Assembly: GCA_023653785.1 (NCBI GenBank) | Contig: JAMKCH010044239.1 | Coordinates: forward strand, 1-64,000 | Reading direction: 5' to 3' | Length of the DNA stretch: 64,000 bases | Source: Ophioderma brevispina | Lineage: Eukaryota > Echinodermata > Ophiuroidea > Amphilepidida > Ophiodermatidae | In this document: positions 1 through 12,154 of the stretch, piece by piece | Layout of the letters: every line of letters begins with the position of its first letter | Numbering within the stretch: the stretch's first letter is position 1 | The notes under the pieces: generated by a model | What the model was told of the DNA's origin: nothing | Seen by the model: only the letters and a program-made list of their open reading frames with translations | The model's database searches: none | Made by a program: the position numbers and the translations under genes

Positions 1-1029
1 GTGTTTCCAAGGTCAATTAGTACTATAAGTTTCGTTAAATTGTTGTATGATTTTATGTATCTACAATTGTCTGTTTGTCGAACAACTTTGAGAGCACACC
101 ATTCATTTCTGCTCTATTGCTGCCAGTGAGTCCACAACCGTTGTGCTTTTATATTCTGCTGATGCCCATTCTTCCATCACCGAAAATTGGTATTGCCAAA
201 CATTGTAACGGATCAATTTTGCATTTATCAATAAATGACAAAGATTCTTTAAACATCAACTAAACCATTTACAATAATCACAAAATTTCGTTTGATGATT
301 ACTTAAAAAAACAATTAACCCATTTAAACTTAAACGATACTGATGATAAAACTTTAACCTTACGAATTATTATAATATTAAATGTAATACAATTGTTGTG
401 ATACTTGTAAACGACTTAACTAAACAAACTAAATGGCTTAACCGTAGCCGAATTCATTTCATTCCCGCAGCCTAAATAAAAATATTGATAAGCAGTAACC
501 GAACTTATTAAAAAACTCTCAACCACACCCTATTAGCTTTCAGCGAACTGGTTAAAGGATGACAAATCCCTACCCTCTTTAAATAAAATTGAGGAGTATC
601 CATTGTTGCCATAGACGTTTCTATTTATTTTATTATTACAATTAAGAGGACCGAGACCTCAGAGTATACCCAACAGGGGTTAACCACTCTACTAGGGGTT
701 CGCTCGAAACTGACCAGAACGGCTTGGGACAATAAGGGGTTACCACCCTACTTTTCTCGACACTGACTGTGATCTAATATACGGTATGAACAATCTGTTA
801 CATGGGACCGACGGCTTACCGTCCCATCCGAAGGCAGGAATATTCTCGTGGTCCATTTGCCCCAGTCCAAATGAACCACGGGGAGAGCGGTAATTTAGTT
901 TTAATCAATAGTTCTTATACAAATTAAATCCAGAATTAGTACCAGAAAATCTTGTCTCCCGTTAAAAAGAGGGGGGGGGTGCCGTTATAATATGTCAATG
1001 GTCTGAACTTCAAAATCCGTCCACGATTT
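1..1029. other. AT-rich intergenic DNA
   Basis: I see no gene here. The only structure is a loose, imperfect repetition of a roughly 60-base phrase around 670-770 (containing AGGGGTTMMCCACYCTACT-like words) and a short G run at 970-979. Small open frames in this stretch have no recognisable protein features. Confidence 0.5.
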
Positions 1030-1409
1030 AAACCTAAGTAAAAGTGAAGACTATGAATCCATTTTTGTTGAGATTGAAAGCCAACCTCAAAACACGATTA
1101 TTGGCGTCATCTACAGGGCCCCCGACAGATGTCCTCAAGCCTTTCACACAAATTTAACACCACAATTAACTTGATAATCGTCGAAACCTACCTGGATTAC
1201 ATTTGTGGAAGATTTGAACATCAATTTGCTAAACATCATCTCATCATTTGCGTAAACACCATGTACTCATCATCATTTATCCACTTATTGACAAACCAAC
1301 TCGTGGTACACCCGGACATTATCCCTCATTGACAATATATTCCTAACATCCTAAATCATAAAAGGTATTCTGTACAACGACAAAATTAACCATTTTCCTG
1401 TAATTCAAT
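1030..1409 (+). mobile_element. Decayed CR1/L2-like non-LTR endonuclease fragment
   Basis: Conceptual translation of the plus strand, with several frame changes, gives pieces typical of the C-terminal half of the APE-type endonuclease of CR1/L2 retrotransposons: IIGVIYRAPD near 1098-1128, an NINLLN segment near 1217-1236, SLIDNIF near 1325-1345, and a GILYND..NHFPV segment near 1365-1400 that corresponds to the family's GIL.TDISDHFPVF ending. There is no reverse transcriptase behind it, so this is a truncated relic. The fragment stops close to a GC-rich hairpin at 1421-1439. Assignment to CR1/L2 is by recognition of these motifs and was not checked by alignment. Confidence 0.6.
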
Positions 1410-1439
1410 TATAAATAACTAGCGCGGGAGGCCCGCGCT

Positions 1440-3468
1440 TTCACTGATACTACGGGCGACACCACCTCAAACTGCCGTAGTAAATTACCCGAAACATTCT
1501 TAACACGTTGATCCGCACGAGCTCCTTTAGTGATTAGTTCGAGACGATATATATGTGTAACTCAACGTAGCCTTCCTGGTGGTGGTTTAAGGGGTAACGT
1601 CGCAGCGCAAACGTCAATTATTTAATCCCGTAACTTCCGTACAGTTTTTAATCTCTTCTGAAAAAAACCCCGTGTCGATTCACCCGTAGTTTCCGTCCAC
1701 CAGAAACCAAGCGCGAAAACATGACGTGTTATATCATTTAACCCTGTAGCATAGTTCTATTTTTAAATAATAAACTTATATTTCATCCCATATATCTTTT
1801 AGTGTTTAACCTTGATCTCAAGGTATTCCAATGGCTAACCACCAATATTAGCCAAAATGTGTTAGAACACGACTGCTCTTTTTGTCGATTAATTTGCGTA
1901 TTTCTATTAAAGAGTTATATAAGGAAATCATGTCAACTTGGGTTGGGAGGCTTGGAGGCATTCTCTATCCATGCCACCACTCCCTATCCCCACCATCAAT
2001 GTTGGGTGCTTGTAGTGTGGAAAGAACAAAATTCCAGGATTCAACATTGTCAGGGCAAAACAAAACATTTCAGGATTCACATTGTCCAGGGAGAGAGGGG
2101 GCATTTTGAAGTAGGCCTATAAAGTGTTTCAACACTTTATGGCAAGATTTTATGCGTACTATTAGAATGAGGATTTCATGCTTAACTTAAACCATTGCAG
2201 TGACGTCACTCTATTACTAAACCGGTCTAATCTCTCACAACTTTGTACATGAGATTATTATCTACGGAATCAGTTAAGTGTGGATTGTATTACGAAACGG
2301 CGGGGAAATAACCTACCAAATAAATGAGTTAACAGAAGATTCGTAGAAAATGATTTCACGATTTCGTAAATGATGACCAGTTGTGGTATTATGGTGAAAA
2401 AAATATAAAATGGGTCTACAAAAATTAATATAAACAGAAACGTGTGAAAATAACGACTCGGGATACGAGAGTTTTTTTTTTGTTGTTGTTCTGAAGTTTT
2501 GTTGTACTTTATTATTTTGTACCACGTGGTGTTTTTTTAAACAAGACATCCAGTGTTACATTATTGATTTTTTTTAAAATTTCACCTATCGGAGTTTGTA
2601 ATCTATGGTTGATCATTCATGTTATTTCATAATTCCTTCGCACTTATTTCGGGCCTGGAATCTTTGTCAGTATTTTTAAAAAAGGAACATACCTTTTGGT
2701 TCGTTGTTTTGGGCCTAAATATATATATAATTTTTGTATTTTTTGTTTTCTACTTATTTCAATCTTTTAAAATTTTTTACTTATACATGATTAACCATTT
2801 TTAAGCATGCCAGAACTGTTCATTTACTTCAGAGGCGAAATTAGCGACTTATTAATTTCTTAAAAAATGGGGTAATTCTTGTTTTCCACTTTAAAGGTAT
2901 CATGTTAAGTTCGGTTATTGTTGGCATCGTGTTAAAGGATATCGTTAGAATGTAATATGTTTTACATGGATGGCCTCGGATTGTTATCAATGAGGGATTA
3001 ATATTGATTAATATTTTTCATCATTTTGTTAATATCCATATGATTATGATTTGTGTGATGTCAAAACAAATTGAGCGGGGACGGGCATCTATATTTAACA
3101 CGTGTCCTATAGGGGTCTCACAAGTTTAGGGGATCCAGGGGGGTTACAAAAGGTAGGGTGCTTGAGGTAAAATTACCCATATTGACTATCTGACGAAGTA
3201 CACGAACAAAGCCACTATATTGAACATTTCATCTTGTAATAGATATGGCTAACAAAAAAGGTTTATTATTCAGCTTCTTTTGCCCGAAACCCTCAGCGTC
3301 ATTTTATTTTTAGTCCAAAAAAGTCATGTGCTATCGGATTTTTGTGTTATCGTTTATTTGGCCTTTGGCTAATTTTTAAAAAACGGTCGTAAGACAATGA
3401 AAAACATTATCAAAATGCAATGCCATAAATCTCAATTGAAAATATATGCTAACGTGAGCGAGACAATT
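1440..3468. other. Intergenic DNA, no gene seen
   Basis: This AT-rich stretch has no recognisable coding sequence. The overlapping frames near 1802-2122 share one locally GC-richer patch but show no domain. From about 2300 to 3300 the DNA is very AT-rich, with several runs of eight or more T. Confidence 0.45.
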
Positions 3469-3831
3469 TCCGGGAGGGGGGGGGGTCTCAAGTTTACTTT
3501 GGGTAGGGACGTGCGCCCGAGAGTCTGCAAATATGACCCAAATCTATACCAATTTTGGTTGATTAAAGCTATAGCTTAAGCGATGTAGATTTAGGCCAAA
3601 TTTACACAAATATGCTATTTTCCTCAAAAAGCGACGTTTTCTAGCAAGTTTGGGCCTTCAGATTTAGAAAATGGTGACTCTTTTCCAACTTTATAAAATT
3701 TTTAAAAAAGGACCTATTACTATACTAAAATGGCATGAAAAAGGGTCTTTCATTAGTACCAGAGGTTGAAAATGAGACCCATATTTGCGGCACGTACCGT
3801 TATTGGTCATATAGGTTGAGTACCCTCCCCG
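3469..3831. mobile_element. Inverted-repeat MITE with 7-bp target duplication
   Basis: The left end (TCCGGGAGG then a G run, TCTCAAGTTTAC, TAGGGACGTGCG, CAAATATGACCCA) is the imperfect reverse complement of the right end (GACCCATATTTGCGGCACGTACC, then GGTTGAGTACCCTCCCCGG). The arms cover roughly the first 80 and last 75 bases. Both outer flanks carry GACAATT (3462-3468 and 3832-3838), as expected for a target-site duplication. The interior has no transposase frame, so this is a non-autonomous DNA element. A 7-8 bp duplication points to a hAT- or P-like mobiliser, but the family is not determined. Confidence 0.7.
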
Positions 3832-3838
3832 GACAATT

Positions 3839-4432
3839 GTGGTTAAAATGAAACAATTTCATCGCACCTTCTAGACTGCAATAGGACAAGTTGTTACCCA
3901 TGTTGTAAGCATGCATACTCGAGGGGAATTATAACATTTCAAATTAAATATTGTCCTGTATAAACTCTCAAGAGTCGGTCGTCGATCGTTTTAAATAGGT
4001 TTCCCAACGTGGATACCTGCGTTATATGGATAAATCCCGTATAAACTCAGTTATAAAGACATTTGTCTGTCGGTCAATAGTAGTCCCCAAGTGTGTGAGT
4101 CTGCGTTGCTGGAATCTGGGTGTGGATAACATCAAGACTTGACAAATATGCTTTACCTGATCCATAATGTTCAATGAATTGGTACCGAGACATCAGACAC
4201 GCACATGGGCATTGTAGCCAGGACTACAGGATTTAATAATGCATCCCAACATGTACTCAGATGTGTGGACTCGAAAAGAGACGATAATTAATCTTATCGT
4301 CCCAATTAACCCTTTAACCATTGAACGCCATTAAACCCTAACCATCATAAGGTGAATAATGTATAGAAATTTTTAGATGATTTGATAAATGTATGCAAAT
4401 AGGTTTCACGAGAGTGTAACAGATACACGGTT
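3839..4432. other. Intergenic DNA, no gene seen
   Basis: No coding region, RNA gene or repeat could be supported in this stretch. Confidence 0.4.
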
Positions 4433-4520
4433 TTTTTGTGTGTGTGTTGTGTGTGTGTGCGTGTGCTGTGCGGGTGTGTGTGTGTGCGTGTGCGAGTGTG
4501 TGTGGGTGTGTGTTGTATGT
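4433..4520. repeat. (TG)n microsatellite
   Basis: An interrupted TG/GTGC dinucleotide array. The cysteine/valine-rich and histidine/threonine-rich open frames that overlap it on the two strands are by-products of the repeat. Confidence 0.9.
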
Positions 4521-6050
4521 TATGTATGTATACAATGTTTATGTTATTTCGGTGGTGTGTGAGTGTTTTACTCGTAACATTGTTGTGGTGAAGTTTCACT
4601 ATGTATACATAGACCTATGGTTGTAGGACTCGTGCATTTTTTATAAGTGTGCATTTTCCAATTTATTTCGATGTATAATTGAAGGCGGGCAGGATTTTGG
4701 GGTTGATATAGGGGGATCGTGGATGGGGAGCGCGTCGACTTCAGATTTATGTTGATAGTATCTGAAAATCGAACGGTTCCTATTGGTCTGTATTGATTTC
4801 AGTCCTTGGATTCCGAGTTGGAATGGTATGTAGTCTTTTGCTTTTTATGGTATTATCGCAAGTTTATATGAATCCTCTTTTTGTTTGACGCACCGTTGGT
4901 ACGTTGTGCATGGTTCAAAAGTAGTTGTATGTTCTAATAATCAATCATAAATATAAATAAATAAAAAACCAGCTTTCACTCTGTCAGACTCTCAATGGAG
5001 GGATAGGTATTCAAAATGATGCTGAGTTGCTACGGACATTGCCATTTTACATGTGCCCCCCCCAGCAATGGTTAAAGTCAGGTTAACCTCTCGAAAGAGA
5101 GGATTTGTAGTAACGAATCATCGGGCTTCGCCCTCGTGAAATTCGGAATAGATCCACGCTTTCGCCAGAGGTATCCTTTAACTTAATACTGTCATACAAT
5201 TAGATAAGATGTAATTGAAACGAAATTGTACACAATATAGGTACAATAAAGATGGTTTCATCTGAGTATCAAATTACAATTCCCCTGGCCTACTGTAGGA
5301 GATGGTCATTTTAATCAGCATGGCCATACCTTTAAATTGCGTTCATGGGTTAACAGCAATTGTGTGTAATATGCCAGTGTGCTTGCCGTTGTGTACTAAA
5401 GTGTCTTATGTTGGTTTAACACTTAATATTTATTTCATATAAGTGTAAATTTACAACAAATAAATCGAAGAGACGTTAACTAGAAAAAAAACAGATTTGA
5501 CATGTTAAAATACGTTTCAGATAGGGTTACGCGCTTATTATGAACAGTGGTAACCACCCCCCCTCCTCTTAAATTTCAAATGAACCCCACCACACCGAAT
5601 TTGACACACAACGACAGGCACCCCGATTCGAACGCGCCGAACCTAGGCATTGTGGCGAGATCTTTTCCTTAAGCAACGCTCCTAGTCCTTCATATGATAT
5701 CGTTTCCACACATATGTTTACATCAATGATCGAGAACGTATACCAAGACTCAAACGTAAATCAATTATGAGGCCCGCTAAACCATATTAACATAGAGACT
5801 AAACAAGAGTCCTGATCTTGTTCCTATGGCTTATCCGTGGTATAGCGTTTGTTTTTAATAAAGAACAATTTGCAGAGAAATTATACTTGAAAATAGAATT
5901 TACCGTGGATTATCGAAGTCATGGACAAGGTGAAAATATCCGAATCGGTTTTGATAAAGGAACACTTCACGTGTAATCAATGGGTTGTTTACAACGTTTC
6001 CAGTAAAACTGTAGAGCTATACCAAATTTATCTGGCGTGTTTATAAGATG
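4521..6050. other. Intergenic DNA with a tRNA-like remnant
   Basis: No protein-coding gene is visible. Around 5610-5690 the minus strand contains a tRNA-like stretch ending in GTTCGAATCGGGGTGCC, resembling the T arm and acceptor end of a tRNA, preceded by an AGATCTCGCC segment. It probably marks an old tRNA-derived SINE, since a convincing cloverleaf cannot be drawn. A small GC hairpin (CGGGCTTCGCCCTCG) sits near 5121-5137. Confidence 0.35.
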
Positions 6051-6054
6051 CCCA

Positions 6055-6110
6055 TCATCATCATCATTCATCATCATCATAGGCATATCATCATCATCAT
6101 CATCATGTAA
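6055..6110. repeat. (TCA)n microsatellite
   Basis: An interrupted ATC/TCA trinucleotide array. Related arrays at about 6415-6515 and 6845-6930 bracket the tRNA-like units described next. Confidence 0.85.
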
Positions 6111-6430
6111 AGAGCAAAATTGGCTTAGAGGCAAAGATCTCGCTTAAAGCGGGAGGTTCGAAAGCAAGAGTCCTGGCCATTTGGAAGTCGGTATATTTTC
6201 ATTTGAACTGTACAGATTACCCTATGATCATTATAAAACGCGTCCCTAGATAAAAGTATTGAACATGTCAAAATGTTCATTGTTTTTCTCGTAAGTGTCT
6301 TCTAAATTGGATTTATTGTAAATATTTACACGTTGAAATAATATTAAGGTTAAACTAACACTAAGATATCTTGGTACGGCGGAGGAAGGAAAAGCACACG
6401 GTCATAGACGACGTCGCGTCGTCATCATCG
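6111..6430 (+). repeat. tRNA-derived SINE-like unit, copy 1
   Basis: TGGCTTAGAGG at 6121-6131 fits the pol III A-box consensus and GGTTCGAAAGC at 6155-6165 resembles a B box. The text between them (ATCTCGCTTAAAGCGGGAG) resembles a tRNA anticodon arm. The remaining 250 bases (CTTACCCTA-, ACATGT.AAATGTTCATG-, TTTATTGTAAATATT-like phrases) are shared with the second unit 420 bases downstream. The best reading is a SINE with a tRNA-like head embedded in a TCA microsatellite and duplicated in tandem. It is not a functional tRNA gene. Confidence 0.55.
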
Positions 6431-6529
6431 TATCATCTCATCATCGTCATCATCATCGTCGTCAGTCTATCATCATCATATCACATCTCATCATCATCAT
6501 CATCATCCATCATAATATGATGTAAAGAG

Positions 6530-6845
6530 GTTAAATTGGCTTGAGGCAAAGATCTCGCCATATAAGCGGGAGTTTCGCGGATCGAAACAGCAAGTCCTGG
6601 CATTTGGAATTCGGTTATTTATTTGAAAATATAAAGCTTACCCTAGGGATCATATAAAACAGCCGTAACCCTACCTATACAGGTAAAAAACGTATTTAAC
6701 ATGTAAAATGTTCATGTTCTTTCTAGTAACGATGGTCTTCTAAATTTTATTTATTGTAAATATTGACATTATGAAATAAATATTAACGTGTTAAACTCAA
6801 AAGAAGATATTTTGTACCGCGGAAAGGGAAAGCACACGTTCGACG
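6530..6845 (+). repeat. tRNA-derived SINE-like unit, copy 2
   Basis: This is a tandem partner of the unit at 6111. It has the same order of words (TGGCTTGAGGCAAAGATCTCGCC, AAGCGGGAG, CAAGTCCTGGCATTTGGAA, ACATGTAAAATGTTCATG, GAAAGCACACG) with many small indels. The A-box-like word is at 6537-6546, and the B-box-like word near 6578 is degenerate. Each unit is followed by a new TCA/ATC array. Confidence 0.55.
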
Positions 6846-6930
6846 AAGTCGTCGTAATCATCGTCTCATCATATATCGTCATCATCATCGTCATCATCAT
6901 CGTCATTAACATCATCATCATCATTCATCA
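6846..6930. repeat. (ATC)n microsatellite
   Basis: An interrupted CATCATCGTCATC array closing the second SINE-like unit. It encodes the isoleucine/valine-rich run of an overlapping spurious frame. Confidence 0.8.
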
Positions 6931-9900
6931 TATCTCTCCCATGAACTCTAATACTTGCATGTTTTCATTCATGCATATATTCATTATACCAAATGCAGAA
7001 GGTTGGCGCCTGAATGTTTTGAGTTTCTCTGTCATTGAGTAATCACGTGTAATATAATTGATCATGTTGTAACATCATGGAAACTTATTGAATATGCGTT
7101 TACTATTTATTTTTTTCAATTTAGTAATAACCCCCACTAAATTCAGGCCTTTCCTTCTATATGGGCGTTTGAGCCCAATTATGCTACGAGTACATTTGTA
7201 TTGACCACCCATAAGTTGACCGGATTAATTTTCCATGCAAGGAGTAAGCCATAGGTTTTTATGTGTACCTGAAAATTCGTTGTAATAGCTGTCATAATGC
7301 TTCCACGCGCTCGGTCATCGGGACCGTTAGATTGGTTTTCTACACTCACCTCGACGCATAACCCCCGCAGCCGCGCGCAAATGGCTGAAGCCTGCTAACA
7401 CTAAAACGGGGATCCATCTGCTAAGACAGTCCAAGGTAAGGGTATTTAGACGGCTGTCTCTGACTATGTTTTCAGTTTGTAGATTAGGACCCATCTTTTT
7501 TCACATTTCATGCGGGGAAAATGAAATTAATATAAAGAACAATATACAGAGTTGAATCTTGAAAAGGAATTTTATATGGGAATAACAGACAATTTTTGAA
7601 AAAACTAAAGATTCGATGACCGTCACGGCATTGATGGTTTATTTGTTTGCTTCGGGGGAACCATTAAGTGTCCTAAAAATGACGTAGTTATCCCTACATT
7701 GGAAAAAAACAACCCAATTATCGTCTATAGTACGTGGTTTTGATCAGTAGGGAACGGTTAAATAAAATTTGTACTGTTAGACATAATAAAAACGGTTGTC
7801 TTGGAAAAAATAATAGCACGTTGGGCAGAGGGTCAGTACAGACCTGGATTTAACATAGTCGGATTTATATATATCGGTCGCCCCCAGAGCAAATGATAAC
7901 TGATACCTGAACGTGACTGCACTGAACCAAACTATCATCTCGTTACCGTTATAACTACATACGGCCAAAGCAGCAAGCATTTCGCATCTCCGTTGTACAG
8001 CGTATTCGATCAAGATTTAAGACTTTACATGTGGTTCGTAGTAAAGACTATTTCAATGCATTGAAGGCGTAGTAAGTTGTAAAAGACTATTTTCAATGAG
8101 TTTCAATTCTCAAGTCTAGTGGGGGTACTTTTCAAGGACCTACTTTTGGCATCGCCAGGTACAGCATCGGGGTAAAGCTCATCTTAAGTTTTTTTTTCAA
8201 CAGTTCAAAAGTCAAATCAATGCAAAAATATGCTCCTTAGTGATAGGCCAATGAAACAGGAGTATAAGCAGTGTCAGTACGCATGAATTGAACATTGAAC
8301 CTCAATGGCTAAGCTTATACGCCTCGGCGACACATCACATCGTGACTGGTCATCTCAACGCAAAGACTGGCTCCAGGTCAAAAGTAGTTATTCCCAAACT
8401 AACTGGTTGTTCAACTGGAAACAGTTGAAATCACAGGGAGCCCTCTCCCCCTTAATTCGATACCCATCCTTCCTACTACCAGTAGAATATCCAGTGAATC
8501 CAGTGAAGTGTGATCCGTGACGGCAACATGAACAATTTTTCAACTAGGTTTTTTACTGACCAGTTTGAGCTCAGTTAAGGACAGTTACAAAACAGTTAAA
8601 AACAGTTTGAACCAGTAGTTCGTCACGAAAATGGAACAACTTTAAACTGGGATTCAACGGGACAATTTCGCCCTGATGGCACCGCATGATTCTAACTCGA
8701 TCCATTTCCTGATCCAATATAGCTACTGTTAAATGATTTGGTATAGGCGGGTTCTTCCAAGAGTATGGGTATATCATGGGAGGTGATTTGTTACCATTGG
8801 GAATCAAAATGTGGATTGGGAGGCCAAAACTACCTGCATGCATACTAACCATTGGGTCCGAATTCACACCTCAAACTTGTACATCCAGATTAGGTGAGAA
8901 TTTAAGTGTGCTTTCTTTTAATTGGTTTTGTATTGAATGTAACTGTTTAAAGATGCTTTATATGTTGAGGGAATTTTAGACTTCTTTATTTTTCAAATAG
9001 GCCTATGTCATGTCAAAATCGAAATCTTATAGTCAAAGGTAGACGAGTTCCCACGGGGGGGGGGGGGGCACTTCGTGACTTTTACACGTGAAGGTCGCTA
9101 AATTTTATCGAGTTAATATCGACCCCAAAACCTAAAAAATATCATAATTTTTGGTTGATGTGGGATAGGTAAGTATTAAACTTACCTCTTTTTTTTCAAA
9201 AGTGTAGTAGCATTACGATCTTGAAGATCAATGATTTTTTGAGGGTGCAAGAATTTTGCACCATGTGGAGTCCCTCGCGACGGCATGACAAACATTGGTT
9301 TTTGCCATGAAACATCTTTGCATTTCTTTCTCTCTTTGACTGAGTGCTTTTTATTTAATACAAATGATATGAGACAAAATTCAAAAAATTGGGTGTAAAC
9401 CAGATATTTAGAAAATAATTTGTTTTTTTTCGACCCTGTCTACGTGTGTAGGAGAAGGCAGTGATATCAGTTCTATTAGAAAAAAATCGGGATCTACATC
9501 AATCATGCTTCTGTTAAATTACCGGTGCATAACTCAAAACTTCCAGAAACCCCTGCAAAAGTAATCTCTATTAAAACATAATACCCTTGAACATACGCGC
9601 CATGGCTACAGAGCTATGCTCTCTGTAGGCCATGCGCACCGATACACTTAATATCAAAACAGCACTATTATAATTCTTATTACACCCCAAACCATTGCAC
9701 TCCTGGATTCACAGATGTGTCATAATGGAGGTCAGTACATCTTTACGCCGATGATTATTGACAGGATGTCATGTTGATCGTACTATTCCTGGAGCGGTCG
9801 ACTGTTTGATATTTATAGGACTGTCAAATTGTGTGATCGAGATCAGGGAAAGGATGAATTGCAACAAGCTAAAATTAAATCAAGAGGAAGACTAATAGGT

Positions 9901-10740
9901 CCTTGCATCTTTCCATACCAATTGCAAAAGACTTCAAAAATTACGTCTTCCACTTGAGGACACTGATGTTTTTCCATCTACAACCATACGCCAAATTTGG
10001 GAGCGTTTTTTTTTGACAGCACATGACAATGTCTGAACATGTACCACATTTTAAACATCTATCGCTATCTACCGTTATCATAGAGTTTGACAATGGCAAT
10101 CTAACGTAGACCCCTGTGTTGTATCTAATGTAATGATTTCATTTGGTACACACATTAACAGCAGCAAAGTAGTCCCTGAAAATTCATTTAACTAACAAAT
10201 TGATTTAATCAGTTGTATTGCTTTAAAAAACTTTCATTCACATAGTTATGGGTTTAAACTGTTTACTTATTACCTGAATAGCTTTACTATTTATTTAATT
10301 ATTATTCAGAAATTACATTATCAGACTTATTAGGAAGAGCAAGACACATCATTCAAGTGTAGTCTGCTCCAATTTTGGTTCGAAATCGTTTTGTATTTGC
10401 TGTACGCATTCAGGGAGCAGAGGAGTCTAGAAAAACTGGATATCGCCCAAACCTAGCGATGACACACGCTTATGATCTATGATCTCTCTTTGTTTCCGGA
10501 CCGATGTGGTGAATTGCTTACGCCTGTGAACTTCTTGATTTTGTGTTCTTATCAGGCAAAAATAATATTTTGCGTATCCAAAACATCAATGATAGCTTAT
10601 GGAAGAGTAGAGCAACACTCATTGTTTGCTTCACTATATTAATATGCTACAAGGTCTCCAATCTCATACCAAAGCAACTGCCATCGGGAGGAGGCCCGCA
10701 TAGTTTTTTTTCCAAAGACCTTGTTATTAAAACTGTTGTT
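6931..10740. other. Intergenic DNA, no gene seen
   Basis: I found no convincing gene in this 3.8 kb. The open frame at 8305-8520 (plus) and the 98-residue minus-strand frame at 8571-8867 have no motif I recognise and no neighbouring exon-like signals. There is a G13-14 run at 9057-9069 and a strong 41-base hairpin at 9597-9637 (listed separately). Confidence 0.4.
9597..9637. repeat. Short perfect-arm hairpin
   Basis: The left arm GCGCCATGGCTACAGAG pairs with the right arm CTCTGTAGGCCATGCGC, with only a base offset in the middle, around a loop of about seven bases. It is too short for a typical animal pre-miRNA and could be the remnant of a palindromic transposon end. Confidence 0.6.
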
Positions 10741-11600
10741 CTATGTTTAAAAAGGGGTTCCCAAAAAATAGGTCCCCCCTAAAATTCGAGACTTTTGGTG
10801 CATAACTTCACTTAGAACTGGATGTTAGGAAAAATTTTTAAAAAGGTTTAAAGAGGGAAACACTTGGCTCTGCCACAAAAGTCGTAGATTTCAAAAAACA
10901 CTTTTGGCTCAACAACACTCCCTTTTCTAAAAATGATGGTTGTCAGAAAAAGTGGCACTTTACCGTATTCAAGGTCTAAAGTGAAGAAATTTAATTACAA
11001 CAACCATTCATTTCTTAGATTATTGCGCCCGGTTGAAATAAATAAGCTTTAAAACATTGAACGCATAGGCAAAACAAATAAAACAAGCAAGAAAATATGC
11101 AGACAAAAAAATACAAACAAACAAAAAATAATGAGATAAATGTTGTGTAAGCAACACATAGAGGAGAACGCTACACTGGCTCATCGTGGTGGAATTATCA
11201 AGTGAGCATGGAACCACATCACATTGTTTGCCTCCATATTATTGTCTTGTTATTGTTTGATTTGTTACCATATGGGTAAATCTGTTACGCTAGTTAATTC
11301 AAACCGAATGGAATAGGAATGAAAATCGTGTTAGTTAAATTGATAATTTCTTGACTTTACACATCTGATTTACGGTAAAGTGCCATTTTTCTGACAACTT
11401 ATTTGGAAACAAAGAGTGTGTGTTGAGCAAAAGGCGTTTTTTTGAAAAGCAACGACTTTTGTGGCAGACCAAATGTTTCTCTCTTCAAAATTTTTTAAAA
11501 AAAAACTTTTCCAATCATGCCGTTCTAAGTGAAGGTGTGCAACGAAATGTCCTCGGAATGTGGGGGGAACTAATTTTTGGAACCGTGTATGTACAAGGGC
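10740..11600. mobile_element. Foldback element with ~220-bp inverted arms
   Basis: The left arm (about 10740-10965) and right arm (about 11371-11600) are imperfect reverse complements over their length. Matching landmarks are CACTTAGAAC / GTTCTAAGTG, CTGCCACAAAAGTCG / CGACTTTTGTGGCAGA, CTCAACA / TGTTGAG, and GGCACTTTACCGTA / TACGGTAAAGTGCC. The 400-base spacer has no transposase. This is a non-autonomous, long-inverted-repeat DNA element. Single-strand transcripts would fold into a long imperfect hairpin. No clear target duplication was found. Confidence 0.7.
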
Positions 11601-12154
11601 TCGCTCCATAAATTAACTCCGCCCACTGAAATTAGATCCAGTCCGACTGGCATGTCACTGTCATCCTAGCACCATCAAACTTTGAAGTACCAATGGCCAA
11701 GAGCGCGCTGGTGAGAGAGCTTTTCCTTCCCGCCACCCTAACGGTATATAATCTCAAAGATCATCAGAACAGCTCTTACACAATAGTCTCCCCACTTTCA
11801 AATTCCAAACTCAAAACACATTGTATATCATCATGATTGCCTATAGTGTTTACCTTGCAGATTGAATCTTAGACTTTATACATATTCTGTTGGCGTGTCG
11901 GGGTGTTCAGGGTGGTTTTGTGTTTTGTGTGTGTGTGTGTGTGTGAAATAGCGAGAGTTTCATGTGGCGTGTGCAGGAGAGAGAGATAATAGTTTGACAT
12001 ATTTAATGCCTCTTTTAAGGTAGTGCTTCTATCTTTTTCGCATTATAAATCGAGTGACAGCAAAGAAGCACAGTTTAAACGTTGAATGTTTCCAAAGAGG
12101 GGGGGAAGATTTTTTTTATCCGATTTCTTAACAGTTTTGGTACATTTACCACAG
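11601..12154. other. Intergenic DNA and duplicated SC5D intron end
   Basis: Most of this stretch holds nothing I can name apart from a short (GT)n run at about 11926-11945. From about 12110 it is recognisably related to the end of SC5D intron 2: the word CGATTTCTTAAC and a CAG acceptor are shared with 45702-45741. Confidence 0.5.

Noticed and set aside
4338..4626. Overlapping Cys/Val-rich and His/Thr-rich frames
   Set aside because: They read a TG microsatellite on both strands.
6060..6930. CRISPR-like alternation of repeats and spacers
   Set aside because: The repeats are trinucleotide microsatellite and the spacers are two copies of one unit; this is eukaryotic DNA.
8571..8867. 98-residue minus-strand frame
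   Set aside because: No motif recognised, no splice or promoter context and no homology inside the window; kept only as part of the intergenic description.
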